From NCBI RefSeq assembly GCF_002994745.2, contig NC_037094.1:16330001-16394000 (forward strand): a stretch of DNA of 64,000 nucleotides. Direction: 5' to 3'. Source of the DNA: Rosa chinensis (taxonomy: Eukaryota; Streptophyta; Magnoliopsida; Rosales; Rosaceae). Below the pieces are notes generated by a model, which did not search any database, was not told the DNA's origin, and saw only the letters and a list, made by a program, of their open reading frames with translations. Each line of letters begins with the position of its first letter. Position 1 is the stretch's first letter. The translations under genes and the position numbers were made by a program. Below are positions 1 to 12,029 of this stretch, in pieces.

Positions 1-82
1 TGATTCCTGCCTTCCTACTCATCAAGCTCAAATTTATTTGGAACAGCATATTGAGGACTTGAATAGAGAACTCGTGCAATAA
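1..82 (+). CDS. 3' terminal exon of an unidentified gene (partial)
   Basis: An open frame runs from the window edge (first full codon at 2) to a TAA at 80-82 and encodes 26 residues ending IEDLNRELVQ. The next 400 bases are AT-rich and look like a 3' UTR and spacer. The short tail is hydrophilic and looks helical. I do not recognise the family. The call rests only on frame, composition and position, and the start lies outside the window. Confidence 0.35.
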   Translation, partial: DSCLPTHQAQIYLEQHIEDLNRELVQ

Positions 83-1497
83 TGTCTAGAATGTCATGCA
101 TTATTGTTGTTCTAACGCATTATGTTTTACCTTCTACTATTCGTTTTCCTTTAAAACCACAACCAATCATCTCGCTTTGAAGATATTTAAAGCACTTCTC
201 AGCACTGTACTATAGTAAAGAATCAATTATTGATTACATCAGTTCTGGCAGGTAATAGTTCAAACATCACTGGACAAAGAAGAGATGAAATCTGTGATTC
301 TAAGATGTACCAGCAGGGTAGGCTAGTCCTTTCTTCTTTTCTAGATCGTAAACTTGAGGAATGCATGTTCTTGACAAAGCGTATGGCGAGAAATTTTTGT
401 AAATGTAGAAAAAGAAAATCTTTCTAGATGGTGAGGATCAGAATTGTTATGCCCTTTGGTTTGTATAGACAATCCTCCATGCTGTATGAAAAATCACAAC
501 CATACAGGTAGATCATAACACTATACGAATCACTGAAGTTAATGTTGTTAATCTGTTCAATTTTTGTCACAATGCAACAACAATTATTAACCTGAAGAAT
601 CATTTCACTTGCTTAGGCCCTATATGCTACCTATGCTACCCAGTTGCTGCAGCCTGCAAAATATCTGAGAAGTTAGCACTGTTAGCTAAATTAGGATAGT
701 ATTAACGTTAACACCGCTAAACAGTTTCTTTCAGTAGTTATGGAGTTAATAACTTCTTTCGTCTATTTCAATCCATATTTTTAGCAACCATCGTATTCCT
801 TTCCGCAAATCAAGCTCAGTTTGTATAAAAAGGAAATGGTAAAAGTCAGACCTTTAACCGTTATTGTCGGGACATAAAGTGCAAAATATTTAAATCAAGA
901 GTTTCTTTACGTGGAAATTATTCTATACGTAACAATTCTATGAATTAATGACATTTAAGCCTATATATAAAAGTTCCGATTTAGAATCTCCGTCTTAAAA
1001 GATGACACCCAACAGGCAAACGTATAGAGCCAAAGACAGAACAATCTAATCTCTCAAGAGCTAACTCTTGACATAGATTCGCATGCGCAAATGTTATGTC
1101 CCATTTCTTACTGACGCCTGTGGTAGAAGTAGAACCAACTACCTCGACAAACTTCAACGTACGTCGTACTTTCTCAACTTTGACCCAGAATCAATGCCTC
1201 CTTACCGTTAAGTGGTTGTCGTGTCGTGTCTGCTGCTTCAATCCATGGATCATGAACCACGTGCCTTGCGGTTTTCTACTGACCAAAATACCCTTTGGTC
1301 CCTCCCTTCTTCTCTCTTGATTGCTTCCAAAACTTGAAGTGAAAGTGTCACATACTCCAGCTCAGAAGCAACTCAGCCTCCTCTTTCTTTAACGCAAATG
1401 AATGATGAATGAATGAGAGTCCTTTAACCCCTGAAACTCTGATATTTCTTAACTGCTTCTTCTTCTTCTTGGGTGGCTTATATAAAGAGTAGTAGAA
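83..1497. other. Spacer and upstream region of the tetraspanin gene
   Basis: No convincing coding sequence is present; the small open frames here have no recognisable content. The left part is probably the 3' UTR of the gene at the window edge. The right part holds the tetraspanin promoter and 5' UTR. Two TATA-like stretches are visible, at 962-970 and around 1478-1487. The second lies only about 12-20 bp before the tetraspanin start codon, so the first is the better core-promoter candidate if the 5' UTR is about 500 nt. Confidence 0.4.
962..970 (+). promoter_or_regulatory. Candidate TATA box for the tetraspanin gene
   Basis: CTATATATAAAAG is a good plant TATA consensus about 530 bp upstream of the start codon at 1498. 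It implies transcription from about 995 with a long 5' UTR. This is inferred from consensus and position only; there is no transcript evidence. Confidence 0.3.
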
Positions 1498-4400
1498 ATG
1501 GGCATGGGAACAAGCACCTTTGTTATCAGATGGATCAACTTTCTCACCATGGTATGCTTTGCACTTTTGCTTAATCCCACTTATATTGTTTGTCACTGGG
1601 GAAAGATGGTTTCTTTTTGTTAACTCCAGTTTGTGGCTATGTTCTCATTTAAAGCAAGCTATCTGTTAAATGATTAAGTAGGTTGGTTAGCTAGCATTGT
1701 TTTTTTTTTTTTCTGGGCTATAATGCTCAATGCCTATTTTGGAGGCTCTTAAGTTTGATCCCCCTGTTGCTCTTTAGCTAAAGATTGGGGAAAGATAGGT
1801 GCTTTTTTGTTAACTCCATTTGCTCCGTTTAAGGCCAGTTATCTCCTAAATGACTAAATGGGTTTGTTAGGATTCTTGTTTTTCTCTGGGTTGTAATGCT
1901 CAATGCCTGTTCTAGAGGCTCTTAAGTTACTTTGTTGATGTCCGCTACTGGGTTTTTTTGTCACCCTTGATTTTGATTGTGAAATATTCTAAAAATTTCT
2001 TCTCTCTTTCGAAATCTGCCCAATTCATGAATTTTTTCCATGGATCGGTAAGTTTTCCTACTTAGTCCTTTGTTTTTAACTGCTGCATTCAGATTTTTGT
2101 AGAAACTCTGTTTAAATTGATATCTTAGTTAGCCAAGTAATGAGTTGAAACCAAATTGATGTGTGCTATACATGGACAAAGAATGAAACTTGATGAATTT
2201 TTGTTCTGGTGGTGCCATGGTGTTGTGTTTGCACTATCTTGTTATATCCACCATGCAGCTTTTAGCAATTGCTGTGGTAGTCTTCGGAGTATGGATGAGC
2301 ACTCATCATGATGGCTGTCGGAAATCCCTCACCCTCCCTGTTTTAGCCATTGGTGCTGTCATTTTCTTAGTGTAAGCTTTGTTTTCTCCATTACCTGAAG
2401 TTTGATGAATTCTTGTATTTTCAATCTGAAAAATTGTCTTAATCTAAATAACCGGACATGCACTTGTGTTCTTTGATTGTTAGATCTATAATTGGGTTCT
2501 TGGGCGCGCTGAAAAGAAGTTCCATACTGTTATGGATTGTATCCTTACTAGAATGTGGTTTCATGTATTTGTGAGATTCTTTTTCGATCTTTCTCTTTGG
2601 TTCCTTCACTTTCATGTGCAGTATTTGATTCTCCTGTGCTTCATATTGGTGGGAATCCTGGTGTTCACAGTATTAGCGTAAGTAACAGCATGCCGAAGCT
2701 CAATGTTTTATGTAACTCAAGTTATACTATCATGTTGCATCTCTATTATCTGATTTTTCTGCATCACGGGAATGGGCAAGTCTTTGAAAGATGTACATAA
2801 GACGTGTGTCATGATTTGCTGCAATTTGACATGTTGATGATGAATTTCTGAATTTTAGTTGCAGTTGTTGTTTACGTAATGGCTTGAGATGTTTTTGACC
2901 AAATGGTGTCATAAATATTAGAACATCACACATAGGCTTGCCTCCCATGATTTGAAATGAAACTAGCACATTATTGGTTTCCACAAGTTGGCTTACACCA
3001 ACTCAATATCTGCTCCTCAATAGCTTATATCATTCTCTCTTTTTAAATATCAGCAGGACTACTCACTTTTACTTGTTGTAATCACTTGTAGGTTCATCGT
3101 GACAAATAATGGTTCCGGTCATAGCGTCGCTGACCTGAGGTAACTTTTCATGCATGCATGTTTTTATCATGGCATCATTCATTCATTCATTCTTCTGCTC
3201 CTTCATCTACTTTTTAGACATAATGCTGATTTGTAGTGTATACTCCTGAACATTGCATCTTAGCAGTCTTATTTGATGTAGAAGCACAAAACTGAGACCA
3301 GTTTCATTCTGTCAGAAGAATGCATTTTATTTCTTAATCCTTTTTTCTTGTTCCGGTTGTCTTATGTGCGATGAGCTAGAATTGTTATGCTGCTTGCAAT
3401 TAATATACTCTCGTCTGCTCAGGTTCAAGGAGTATCAACTTCAGGATTACAGTTCATGGTTTCTAAAACAAGTGAGTTACTTTTGCTATTAGCAGTGTAA
3501 AATAGTGATATGGAGTGTCACCGTCAACTTTGTCATGCATTTGTTGATATTAGTTATTCATCTTGTTTTAGTTGAACAATACCCATAACTGGAAGCACTT
3601 AAAGGGTTGTCTTGTGAACTCAGATGATTGCAATAACCTATCAAAGAAGTATAAGGTTCACATCTGAACTTGTTTTGATTACTTATTTCTCTCCTATGAC
3701 ATCAAATATCATTTTCCTTGTTTTCCTTTTTCTCTGGACTTGATTGGATGTTTCACTTGTTGGATGCAGACTCTCAAGAAATTCAAATTGGCAAAGCTGA
3801 CCCCTATTGAAGCTGGTTGCTGTCGGCCACCGTCTGAGTAGGTGCCGAACTTGGATTTTTACTGTTGCTTCTTTTGTTCTTCCATGCATTTCTTTCTCCT
3901 CATCCTCCTGAGGTTTTTCTGTTTTCAACGACATGCCAAATTAGAATCGACCCATTTTTGTTGGGATAACATAATTATTATCTACTACGGTCCTTGAGTA
4001 ATTCTCCAATAATAAGGTTCTTAAATAAGGCCTTGAATAATTAAAAGATTCTGACCATTATATTAGATATGGACGACTGAAGTATTGAGATGCATCCCAG
4101 TCCATTTACGATCTAATAGACAACAACTCCTTATCTGATGACCTTTTTAGAGAATTCTCTAATACAGTTATGTTGGCTTTCTGTTGGTTTACATATTTGT
4201 GTTGATGTTATATATTTATCGGTTAGGAGTGAGAAAGCAAATCCCTAAAACCTAACGAGTGATTCTTTTCACCAGTAATTTTATGTGTAACTCATAGCTG
4301 TTTAATTAGTTTATATGCAGTTTATTTAAGACTACTGAAACTCCATATTACTGATATTACCAATTACTCCCATTCACCTTCACTCCTAGATGCGGTTATC

Positions 4401-5035
4401 CTGCTGTTAATGCCTCATACTATGACTTGAGCTTTCATCCAGTTAGTTCAAACAAGGACTGCAAACTTTACAGAAATGCTCGGGACACCAAGTGCTATAA
4501 TTGTGATTCCTGCAAGTAAAAATTCGTCTCTATCTCATATCTTTTTGTTTCTTATGTTATTCTCTGTTTATCTCTGTATAATATTTCTTATTGCCATTTA
4601 CGACAATGTTCAAGGGCTGGAGTTGCACAATACATGAAAACTGAGTGGAGAGTGGTTGCAATTTTCAATGTTGCTCTATTTGTTGTTTTGGTAAGGCATT
4701 CTCTCTCATCTGCTCAATATAATCGTTGAATTCTCTTCACTCAGTAACAAAGGCTAAAATATTTAAAAGTACTGAAATGACTTCTGTGAAGTTGTTAACA
4801 AAAGCGGACTTTTGCGATGTGATGTGCTGAAGAGAATTAATATCCTTTCAATTATACTGTGATTCTTGTTGAGAACGCTGCAATAACTTCTACCTCATTT
4901 TATTCTCAATTAAATCCTGCAATGCTTGATGTCTTGACATTAATTTTTCAATTTGTTCTGCAATGCCAGTCTCTGATATACTTTGTGGGCTGTTGTGCGA
5001 GACGAAATGCTGCAAGAGACCGTTCTAAAACTTAA
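1498..5035 (+). CDS. TET10: Tetraspanin-10-like membrane protein, 11 exons, 264 aa
   Basis: Exons: 1498-1551, 2259-2371, 2484-2538, 2622-2677, 3092-3139, 3423-3471, 3572-3655, 3770-3837, 4390-4515, 4615-4690, 4970-5035. All introns are GT/AG and the phases join without a break. Tetraspanins are four-pass proteins that organise membrane microdomains, in plants mainly at the plasma membrane. The product starts MGMGTSTFVIRW, as I recall for Arabidopsis TET10. It has membrane segments near residues 10-30, 43-65, 70-98 and 231-252. The large extracellular loop carries the plant tetraspanin signature GCCRPP at 169-174, followed by more cysteines (CYNCDSC). The tail ends CCARRNAARDRSKT. The length is slightly below the roughly 280 aa typical of the family because the last exon ends early, but the frame looks intact. 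The start was chosen because it gives the family N-terminus and the first exon ends in phase. Confidence 0.93.
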
Positions 5036-5343
5036 AAAGAGGAGAGCTACTTTCAGAAGCCCTCCTACTCTCCTAGGGAAGAAATAGTATCCCAGAAGTC
5101 TGAAGATCCATTGGTGCAAGCTGTCAGTGAATTTTTCCTTTTTCCCTTTTCATTTAACGATGAAATGTAATGCAATGGGTCAGACTTTCTGGCTAGAGGT
5201 TCTCTATGCCGAAAGTTCTTGTAAAAATGTTCTATAATTTTATTGTAACGAATTATAAAATTTCTTCATTTTTTTAGCTTTCAGGATCAAACATTATTGT
5301 CTATCACGTCCTTAGTATCAACTCATAAGCAAAACTGAATACG
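5036..5343 (+). other. Tetraspanin 3' UTR and short spacer
   Basis: The sequence continues from the stop codon without splice signals and becomes AT-rich, with poly(A)-signal-like stretches around 5160-5270. No gene is seen before the copia LTR at 5344. Confidence 0.5.
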
Positions 5344-5614
5344 TGTTGTAAATAGTTATGGCTAAATCATGTAAATAGATGTAGAGTGATGTGAAAAGCA
5401 CTATAGATTAGTGATTAATAGAATTGTGTATAGGAGTAATTGACGTTGCTATACACAATGTACACCATGTACTCCATGTAGAATTGACATTGCCTTTTTG
5501 TATACACCATGTACTCCTATATAAACCTCCTCATGGTGAGATAAATATACACATTCTATCTCTATGTGTCCAAACTCTCTCTTTTTGAAACACTTTTGCT
5601 TTCATTTTACAACA
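5344..5614 (+). repeat. 5' LTR of the copia remnant
   Basis: It starts TGTTGTAAA and ends TTTACAACA, a perfect 9-bp inverted terminal repeat. It contains a TATA-like CTATATAAACC near 5518-5528. The primer-binding region (CGTTATCAGCACGA) follows directly at 5615. This is textbook LTR architecture, and the ends are visible in the sequence. Confidence 0.85.
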
Positions 5615-6122
5615 CGTTATCAGCACGAAAAGCTCTAGGATTTAGATTGTAGGTTTCTAAGAGAAGAGGCGAATAACTCCCGAGTTGCGGAGAAGAGGTG
5701 GTTCATCATTCAATCAAGAGAATAGGCGAATAACTCCTGACTCTTGAGTTGCGGAGAAGAGGCAGTTCACCCAATTGGTCTCCCGGAAATGACTACAATG
5801 GTAGTCCGGACATTGGTAATGCGCACCAATCTCCTTATATCCGCTTGGGGTGATACAACATCGCATGCAGCTATGCTAATTCGTTTACGAACTATCGCCA
5901 CTCAATGTATCTCTGTGTTACAGCTAGTGACTCAGTACACGTATTTCGTACTTACGCATATTTGAGTGAGCCATTTATGTGCCAATTGCGCCGCTGCAGC
6001 GCACTATATATGATAGGTCCTTACAGATGAATGAGCAACTCAGTTGGATTTGAGACTCCAACCATCGTTCGCCACTTAATGCCCTTGTAAGGCGATCTCA
6101 TTACATCTAGATTTGCGGATTG

Positions 6123-8200
6123 TCACTTTGATGAGACAGTCTTCCCGTCGTTAGGGGGAGATAACAGGAACAACATGAATTGTCGTGGTCTGTCTCCACT
6201 ATGTCTCATCTCGATCCCTGTTAAAGTGACGAGATCACACATATTTGCTGCAAATATGCCTGCAAGAAAGAACGTCCCTACGAGAGGACGTAGCACCACC
6301 CTACACAGAAGTAGGCATGGCGCCAATGCCAAAGAGAGTGGCACTCTGGTATTACAGGCCATGGCCCTAGCTAGGATGCGTGAGAGGCTCGTGGATTCAA
6401 AGGATACTTTGGCACATTCCGATCATTTGATCATCAAGACTCAAAATCTGTCTCATGAGAATGTTCCGGGTTATGGTTATTGTTGGGAGACGCCTCAATG
6501 TCAGAACCTATTCATGAGAATATAGAGCTCTTTGAAAATTACACTAGTGTACGTGAGACATGGGATAGAAACTCCATCATAATTGATGATGTAGTTGTGC
6601 ATTTCATTACGCATGAGTTTGTTGAGTCTGATGATATCGAACCACGCTCCGTTGATGAATGAATGCCAACTTAGAGAAATATGGCCTAAATGGAAAGATG
6701 CGATCTAGGTTAAGATGGAGTCTCTAATGAAGAAAAAGGTTTTTGAGCCAGTGGTGCCAACACCTCCTAACATAAAACCTATTGACTAATGGGTCTTCGT
6801 TAGAAAAACGTGTTGAGAAAAAGAGATGGTAATCTCACCTTATGGCGCAAGGTTTCTCATGAAACACCCTGGAATCAACTACGATGAGACATATTCTCTC
6901 GTAATGGATGTCATTGCACTCCACTACCCTGTCAGTTTGGTAGTTTCCAAATAACTGAACATGCAACTTACAAATGTGGTCACTACGTATCTCTATAGGG
7001 ATCTAGATACAGAATGTACGTGAATGTTCATGGTGAACTTCATTTACCCAAGTCAAGTGGCTCTAGATCACGGAGCGCGTTTGCAATGAAGTTGAAACGC
7101 TCACTAAAGTGACTACTTGATTAGGAAGGGATATGCCCACGCGTTTTCATAACAAGTTTCAGATTCTATCGCGATTCATGTTGGACATGATCTTCATTGG
7201 AAGCCCTTAAGGAGTTAAAGGAAACCGTTGAACACTTGAAATCCGAGTTTGAGATGAAGGATTTTGGGATAACACGATTATATCTCTATTTGGAACTTGA
7301 GCATCGTGTTGATAGATGCTTAGGCAGTTTGACAATGTCAAGCCTTCATGCACCCCCATGATCGTCCGTAGTCTTGATCCTGAAAAGGATCCTCTTCGTC
7401 TAAAGGATGATGACGAAGATGTGCTAGAGGTAGAAATGCCTTACTTAAGTACAATAGGAGCATTATTATACTTAGCTCAATGCACAAGACCGGACATCTC
7501 ATTTGCAGTGAACTTGTTAGCTAAAGTATAGCTCTGCGCCAACTCAAAGCCATTGGATTCATGTAAAAGATATTTTTCGGTACTTGAGATGTATGATTAA
7601 TATGAGTTTGTTCCGTCCCTACAGAGAGATGATGGATTTGGACCAATCACACACCAGGAACGCCGCCAACACTAGTTTGCGTCCACTATCCCCATCCCAA
7701 AACGACATATGTTTTGGAAGGTTTTGCTAATATTGGGTATCACTCTGACTCACAAAAAGGTCATTCCCAGACTGGTTAAGTGTTCACCATGGGTAAAGAC
7801 TGTAATATCTTAGAGATCTACAGAATAGACCCTAGTCGCTATATCTTTAGACAATGCAGAGATTATTATTCTTCACAAAGTGGTTCGTGAATGTATATGG
7901 ATTGGATCCATAATTACACATGTTCGAAAAATTGTGGTTTGAAGTCTACCACAGATGAGTCTACGAGGATTTAGGATAATGCTGCTTATTTTGAATAAGT
8001 GAAGCATGACTACATCAAAAGTGACAACACCAAGGATAATCAGCAACAACAGACTCTCCTCAAGATCAAAGTGAACTAGGTTCGATCTGAGGACATGCAG
8101 TGTGGCAGACTTGCTCACTAAGTCATTGCCTAAATTCCACTTTCAAGAAACTTGTTGGTAGCATCGTTTGCGGAAGTTATTTGAACTCCCATGACCGTAG
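6123..8200 (+). pseudogene. Broken copia pol (integrase tail, reverse transcriptase, RNase H)
   Basis: Recognisable copia polyprotein pieces lie in changing frames. The integrase-to-RT linker is near 6175-6660 (SIIIDDVVVHF, ESDDIEPRSVDE). RT pieces with 'DEVETYSL'-like remains lie around 6690-7320. The RNase H junction at 7316-7531 reads PYLSTIGALLYLAQCTRPDI, a highly typical copia signature. The RNase H C-terminus (ADLLTKSLP-like) is near 8105-8150. Multiple stops and frameshifts interrupt the sequence. No intact catalytic domain remains. Confidence 0.85.
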
Positions 8201-8374
8201 TCATTAGGGGGAGATGTAGACATCTACATGTATGGTCTCGAAACGTGAAGGGTGTGTTGTGCTCTTTTTTCCCTTTGACCGAGGTTATTTTTGTCCCACA
8301 GAGTGTTTGTTACTCGGCAAGGTTTTTAATGAGGCAACAAGAGGAGCACCACGTTTGGGCGACATAAGGGGGAG

Positions 8375-8612
8375 TGTTCAAGTAAATCCAGAATATATGT
8401 TTGACCCAAACTCTAGGTTACTTGACCTAGTTGTAATAGGGTTTTGAATTAGAGATATTCTCGGAGATATTCATAGATATCTAATTAATTGTACGATTAT
8501 CTTTCCTAGTACAACTCTGATTCTATATCTTGTAATCCTCTATATAAAGAGGCCCCTATTATCAATGAAAGTACGATTCAATTCACTCTCAATTTTTGGT
8601 TTTCCTTAAACA
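8375..8612 (+). repeat. 3' terminal LTR-like sequence of a second copia type
   Basis: It follows the purine tract at 8366-8374, starts TGTTCAAG and ends CCTTAAACA, giving imperfect inverted ends. A TATA-like CTCTATATAAAGAGG lies near 8540. It does not match the LTR at 5344-5614. It is interpreted as the 3' LTR of a different copia family from the 5' LTR. Confidence 0.65.
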
Positions 8613-9052
8613 GTTTATAAGTTTCTTGATAATTAAAAAAGAAATCTATATATATAGACATTATTTTTTTTATCTTGCCTATTACGTATTGCCTCATTCT
8701 TCTTCTTCTTATTCTTTCTCTCATCTTCCATCAATCTTGTCTTATCTTTTTATCAGCACCACCATTAAGGTAAATATGATTATTCCATATTCAGAATGAT
8801 AGAGGTAAATGCTACATGTACTTTTTCATTTTATATTTTATAATATAAGTATATATATGTATTGAAATTGTATGTTGACTTAATTTGTCTTCATTTTATA
8901 TTTACTGTCTTACATGGACCTTATCAATGGATTGAAGATTTGTTGTCGTGTAAATATAATTTTTGCTTATGTATCTGCATATGGGGTATAGTATGTGGTT
9001 AAGCTTTTACCTTTGCTTTAGACATACATGATCTCTTGCCAAGCAAAATGAC
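8613..9052. other. AT-rich spacer, nothing recognised
   Basis: AT-rich sequence with polypyrimidine stretches. No coding potential, terminal repeats or RNA gene could be supported. Confidence 0.4.
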
Positions 9053-9522
9053 AAGTAACCCTCATTTTAAATAAAATATGCATACTTATTAAGCCTAACA
9101 ATATGAACACAAGTCCAAACTACCTAAATCCTTGTAACAGTAATCATATTCACCTAGAGACCTCAATTGTTGTACAACTAGAGAAAACAAACTTAAATAG
9201 CAAAACACCATAATTTAGATGCTAGGCAGAGAAATAGGAAACTTAAAGCTTCTCTTCGCTCTTATCTTTAGGGCTAACCTCATCAGTAAGTAACCCTCAT
9301 TTTAAATAAAATATGCATACTTATTAAGCCTAACAATATGAACACAAGTCCAAACTACCTAAATCCTTGTAACAGCAATCCTAGTCACCTAGAGACCTCA
9401 ATTGTTGTACAACTAGAGAAAACAAACTTAAATAGCAAAACACCATAATTTAGATGCTAGGCAGAGAAATAGGAAACTTAAAGCTTCTCTTCGCTCTTAT
9501 CTTTAGGGCTAACCTCATCAGT
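9053..9522. repeat. Two-copy 235-bp direct tandem duplication
   Basis: Copy 1 (9053-9287) and copy 2 (9288-9522) are nearly identical; only a few bases differ, for example around 9148 and 9383. The unit contains the end of the DUF4283 pseudogene on the minus strand, ending KDKSEEKL then a stop, so the stop codon is present twice at a 235-bp spacing (9478 and 9243). The high similarity points to a recent event. Confidence 0.95.
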
Positions 9523-10768
9523 AGTAGCAAAAGGGTAAGTGAGGTATAATGGAGTTGCACCCAGCTTCTTGTAGGAGCGAGGACTCTTGTTCTTGCTTCC
9601 GAGTGGCCTTGCTTCAATAGCACACTCCACCTTAGTATCAGCTTCTACCAAACCTAGTGCATCAGCTTAGAGGGTAAGAAGTTTACCTCCCAGAATTGTT
9701 TTGAACTTATTTGGGGAAGGAGTACAACCTCCATTCCGACCTCGTTTCTTAGAGATCAAGGTCTTTGTCTGCTCAGCCTGCATAAATGCATTAGAGTCTG
9801 CAGAAGCCGCTCTAATCACCAGACTCGGTGCCAAACCAAAAGCCACCTCAAGACCTTCCTCCAGAACTTGCTCCGTATCTTGATCCTGCTGTGCTGCCTC
9901 AGGCTCTATTGCTTCAGTCTCTATCATGTTGTGCACAATATCACCAGTTAAACTAAGACCAGAGGCCGACCTTTCCAATTTTCGAATAACAGGCTTTTTT
10001 TTTTTTTTTCAGCAAGGAAGATGAGGGTTTGGGTAGTTCACTATGGGTCTGAGCCGAAAAGGAGAATGGGCCTCTAGATGGCTAGATGTAGATATTGCAG
10101 AATTAGGCTCTTCACACTTGTCCCCCAAGTGAATAACAAGACCACACTAAGAACTTCTGCCTTTGAGTTGTTCGAATTGAAATTTAACAAGCGCTAAACC
10201 CCCTGCGGCCAAGAAAATCCTATGCTTAAGTAAGATATGTTTAGATATGTCATGATAGGATATAAATGATTCCTTTCCTGAACTCATGTTTGTCATAGCC
10301 CAAATAGACACCCAAGAGATTCCAAACGAGTATGAAGTTGTCTGGTTCTTCATAAAGAGGAGGAATACAAAAAACCCTAACCCAAATGAGGACATGCTTC
10401 ATTAGAACCTCGGCAATGGGGAGGACACTGTCGTACTCCTCTAGGCAGACTGGAGAACGATCAAAACACCAAACTCCACCCTTGAGAACCTTGTTACGAT
10501 CTTGGGCTGTTTGGAAGGAAAACAGAAAGAGATTATCAGCTTGTTCCTGCACCTTGAAGTCCTTTACCACCATCCATGTCCGGAGGAAGTGCGACTTGAA
10601 TGCTATAGAGTCAACCGGCCAACGAGTTAGCGGTTTCCCAAGGAGAAAAGACTAAGAGGATCTGCGTACGGGTCCTCCCCCAATCTTCCCCAAATCCGGA
10701 GCGTTACCCCATTCAACGAGTGCCAAGGAGGCGACAAAACTAGCTGTGACAGAGTAGATGGAAGCCAT
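9478..10768 (-). pseudogene. DUF4283-domain retroelement-type gene, frameshifted
   Basis: The minus-strand start at 10768 encodes MASIYSVTASFVASLALVEW, with a stop within about 40 codons. After a frameshift a typical DUF4283 domain follows (10250-10640): LLGKPLTRWPVDSIAFKSHF, then FLFSFQTAQDRNKVLKGGVW and CFDRSPVCLEEY. This family is associated with LINE-like elements and their domesticated gag-like derivatives. A low-complexity acidic linker with a basic KKRGRNGG patch lies at 9667-9978. The C-terminal piece ends in SPKDKSEEKL at 9478. At least two frame breaks separate these parts, so I call it a pseudogene. The 235-bp tandem repeat overlaps its 3' end. Confidence 0.75.
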
Positions 10769-11199
10769 TGAGAATTGGAGCATAAGAATGGAAAAGATAA
10801 ACGGTAGGTTGCTATTGGTTTTGCTAGGGTTGAGAGAGAATCTCTCCTAGGGTATTTTCGCTTCTAAACAACGACATATATGGTCACTTAAATACATGTC
10901 TTATAGGTATAATATTTAAGTGAGTCATACATATCTTTGTTATGTAGTATATGATACATATCATATGAAAAATTTCTAGTGATATGTGAATAAAAAACTT
11001 AACTCTTTATGAGGTGAAAATAATTATACCTCTATATGAGGTTAAACATTCTAGTTGTATATTGTTTTGATAAGTTCATTTAGTGTTTTTTCACTAGACA
11101 TACCATATTTTCTCTTTGCAAGGTGAAGATAATATACCTTTATATGAGGTAAAACATTCATGCTTGCATACTTTTTGGTTAAATTGATTTCAAGTTCTT
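10769..11199. other. AT-rich spacer with a spaced direct repeat
   Basis: Contains two related stretches, near 11012-11070 and 11122-11175, with shared TATATGAGGT and AAACATTC words about 110 bp apart. This suggests an old small duplication. No gene is seen. Confidence 0.4.
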
Positions 11200-11211
11200 T
11201 AATTATACCTC

Positions 11212-12017
11212 TTTTTTTTTTTTTAGGCATAGCTAATATATTGATCTTAAGCCAAAATGACTATTACATACCTCTCCACTGCCATTAGCTAGACATGCAA
11301 GAGGTTGTGGGGGTACCACGGTGGTACATAAGTATAGACCACTCATTACACATTTGTGCTCACTTAGTAAAAGTAAGCCTACAAGTTATAGTAGAGAATA
11401 GGCTAAGTAAAACTATACTCGTTAGTGCTCGTAAGAAACTAACAAGCATAGGTCCCTAAAAATATAGGGAATTATTTAGGGAAAAAAAGAAGAAGCTAAA
11501 ACTAAACTAGAGGCCCAAATCCCACAAGAAAACCAAACCCCAGGCCCAACTAAGGCCCAAGTTCATTCCAATTAACACAGCGCTGCAACCCGTCTCACAC
11601 CGTGCAACCACCGCCGCCACGACCTGTCTCCCAAACATGTTGCACAGCCTCCGCCACCTAGAGGACAAAGCAACGACCAGGAAAAGTAGCAAGACCATAA
11701 TCACTTGCATCTGCATCGTCGCCGACCTCCTCGATGAAGTCCCCTCAGCGGCTCTTGGAACCTTCCAATTTGCTTGCCCGAGTTGGTGTTCACGACCCTC
11801 CACAATGATGTATTAACCAGAACAAAACTAGCGCTCATCGTTTAGCCATTGAGCCAAGCTATCTCAAGAAACTAAGCCTTAAAAAGCCACCCGTCCGGAA
11901 GCAGCGCACGCCAGCAGCGCGACAAGGGCAGCGCTGATGTCGGCCATTGCCGAACAAGCACTGTTTGGATGCCTAGAAGTTGGCTAGGGTTCAAAGAAGA
12001 GGTAGGCGGCGAGAGTC
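11212..12017 (-). mobile_element. Poly(A)-tailed retroposon (LINE-like or processed), minus orientation
   Basis: The 806-bp insert is flanked by a perfect 12-bp duplication TAATTATACCTC (11200-11211 and 12018-12029). It begins on the plus strand with a T run (11212-11224), that is, a poly(A) tail read on the minus strand. These are the hallmarks of target-primed reverse transcription. The interior is GC-richer than its surroundings and has an open frame of 98 codons at 11507-11803 (-) with no recognised domain. It could be a 5'-truncated LINE tail or a retrocopied transcript. Confidence 0.7.
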
Positions 12018-12029
12018 TAATTATACCTC

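Larger units (their letters stand above)
5344..8612 (+). mobile_element. Degenerate Ty1/copia element with unlike LTRs
   Basis: A decayed copia retrotransposon in plus orientation. It begins with a 271-bp LTR followed at once by a copia-type leader (GTTATCAGCACGA). It continues through broken pol sequence and ends in a purine tract (AAGGGGGAG, 8366-8374) and a terminal LTR-like sequence. The two terminal sequences are not copies of each other: their ends and their TATA regions differ. The element is therefore either a recombinant of two copia families or two truncated elements end to end. No long reading frame survives, so it cannot encode its own mobility. Confidence 0.8.

Noticed and set aside
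6123..6362. Minus-strand open frame over the copia remnant
   Set aside because: It overlaps recognisable plus-strand copia polyprotein sequence and has no domain of its own.
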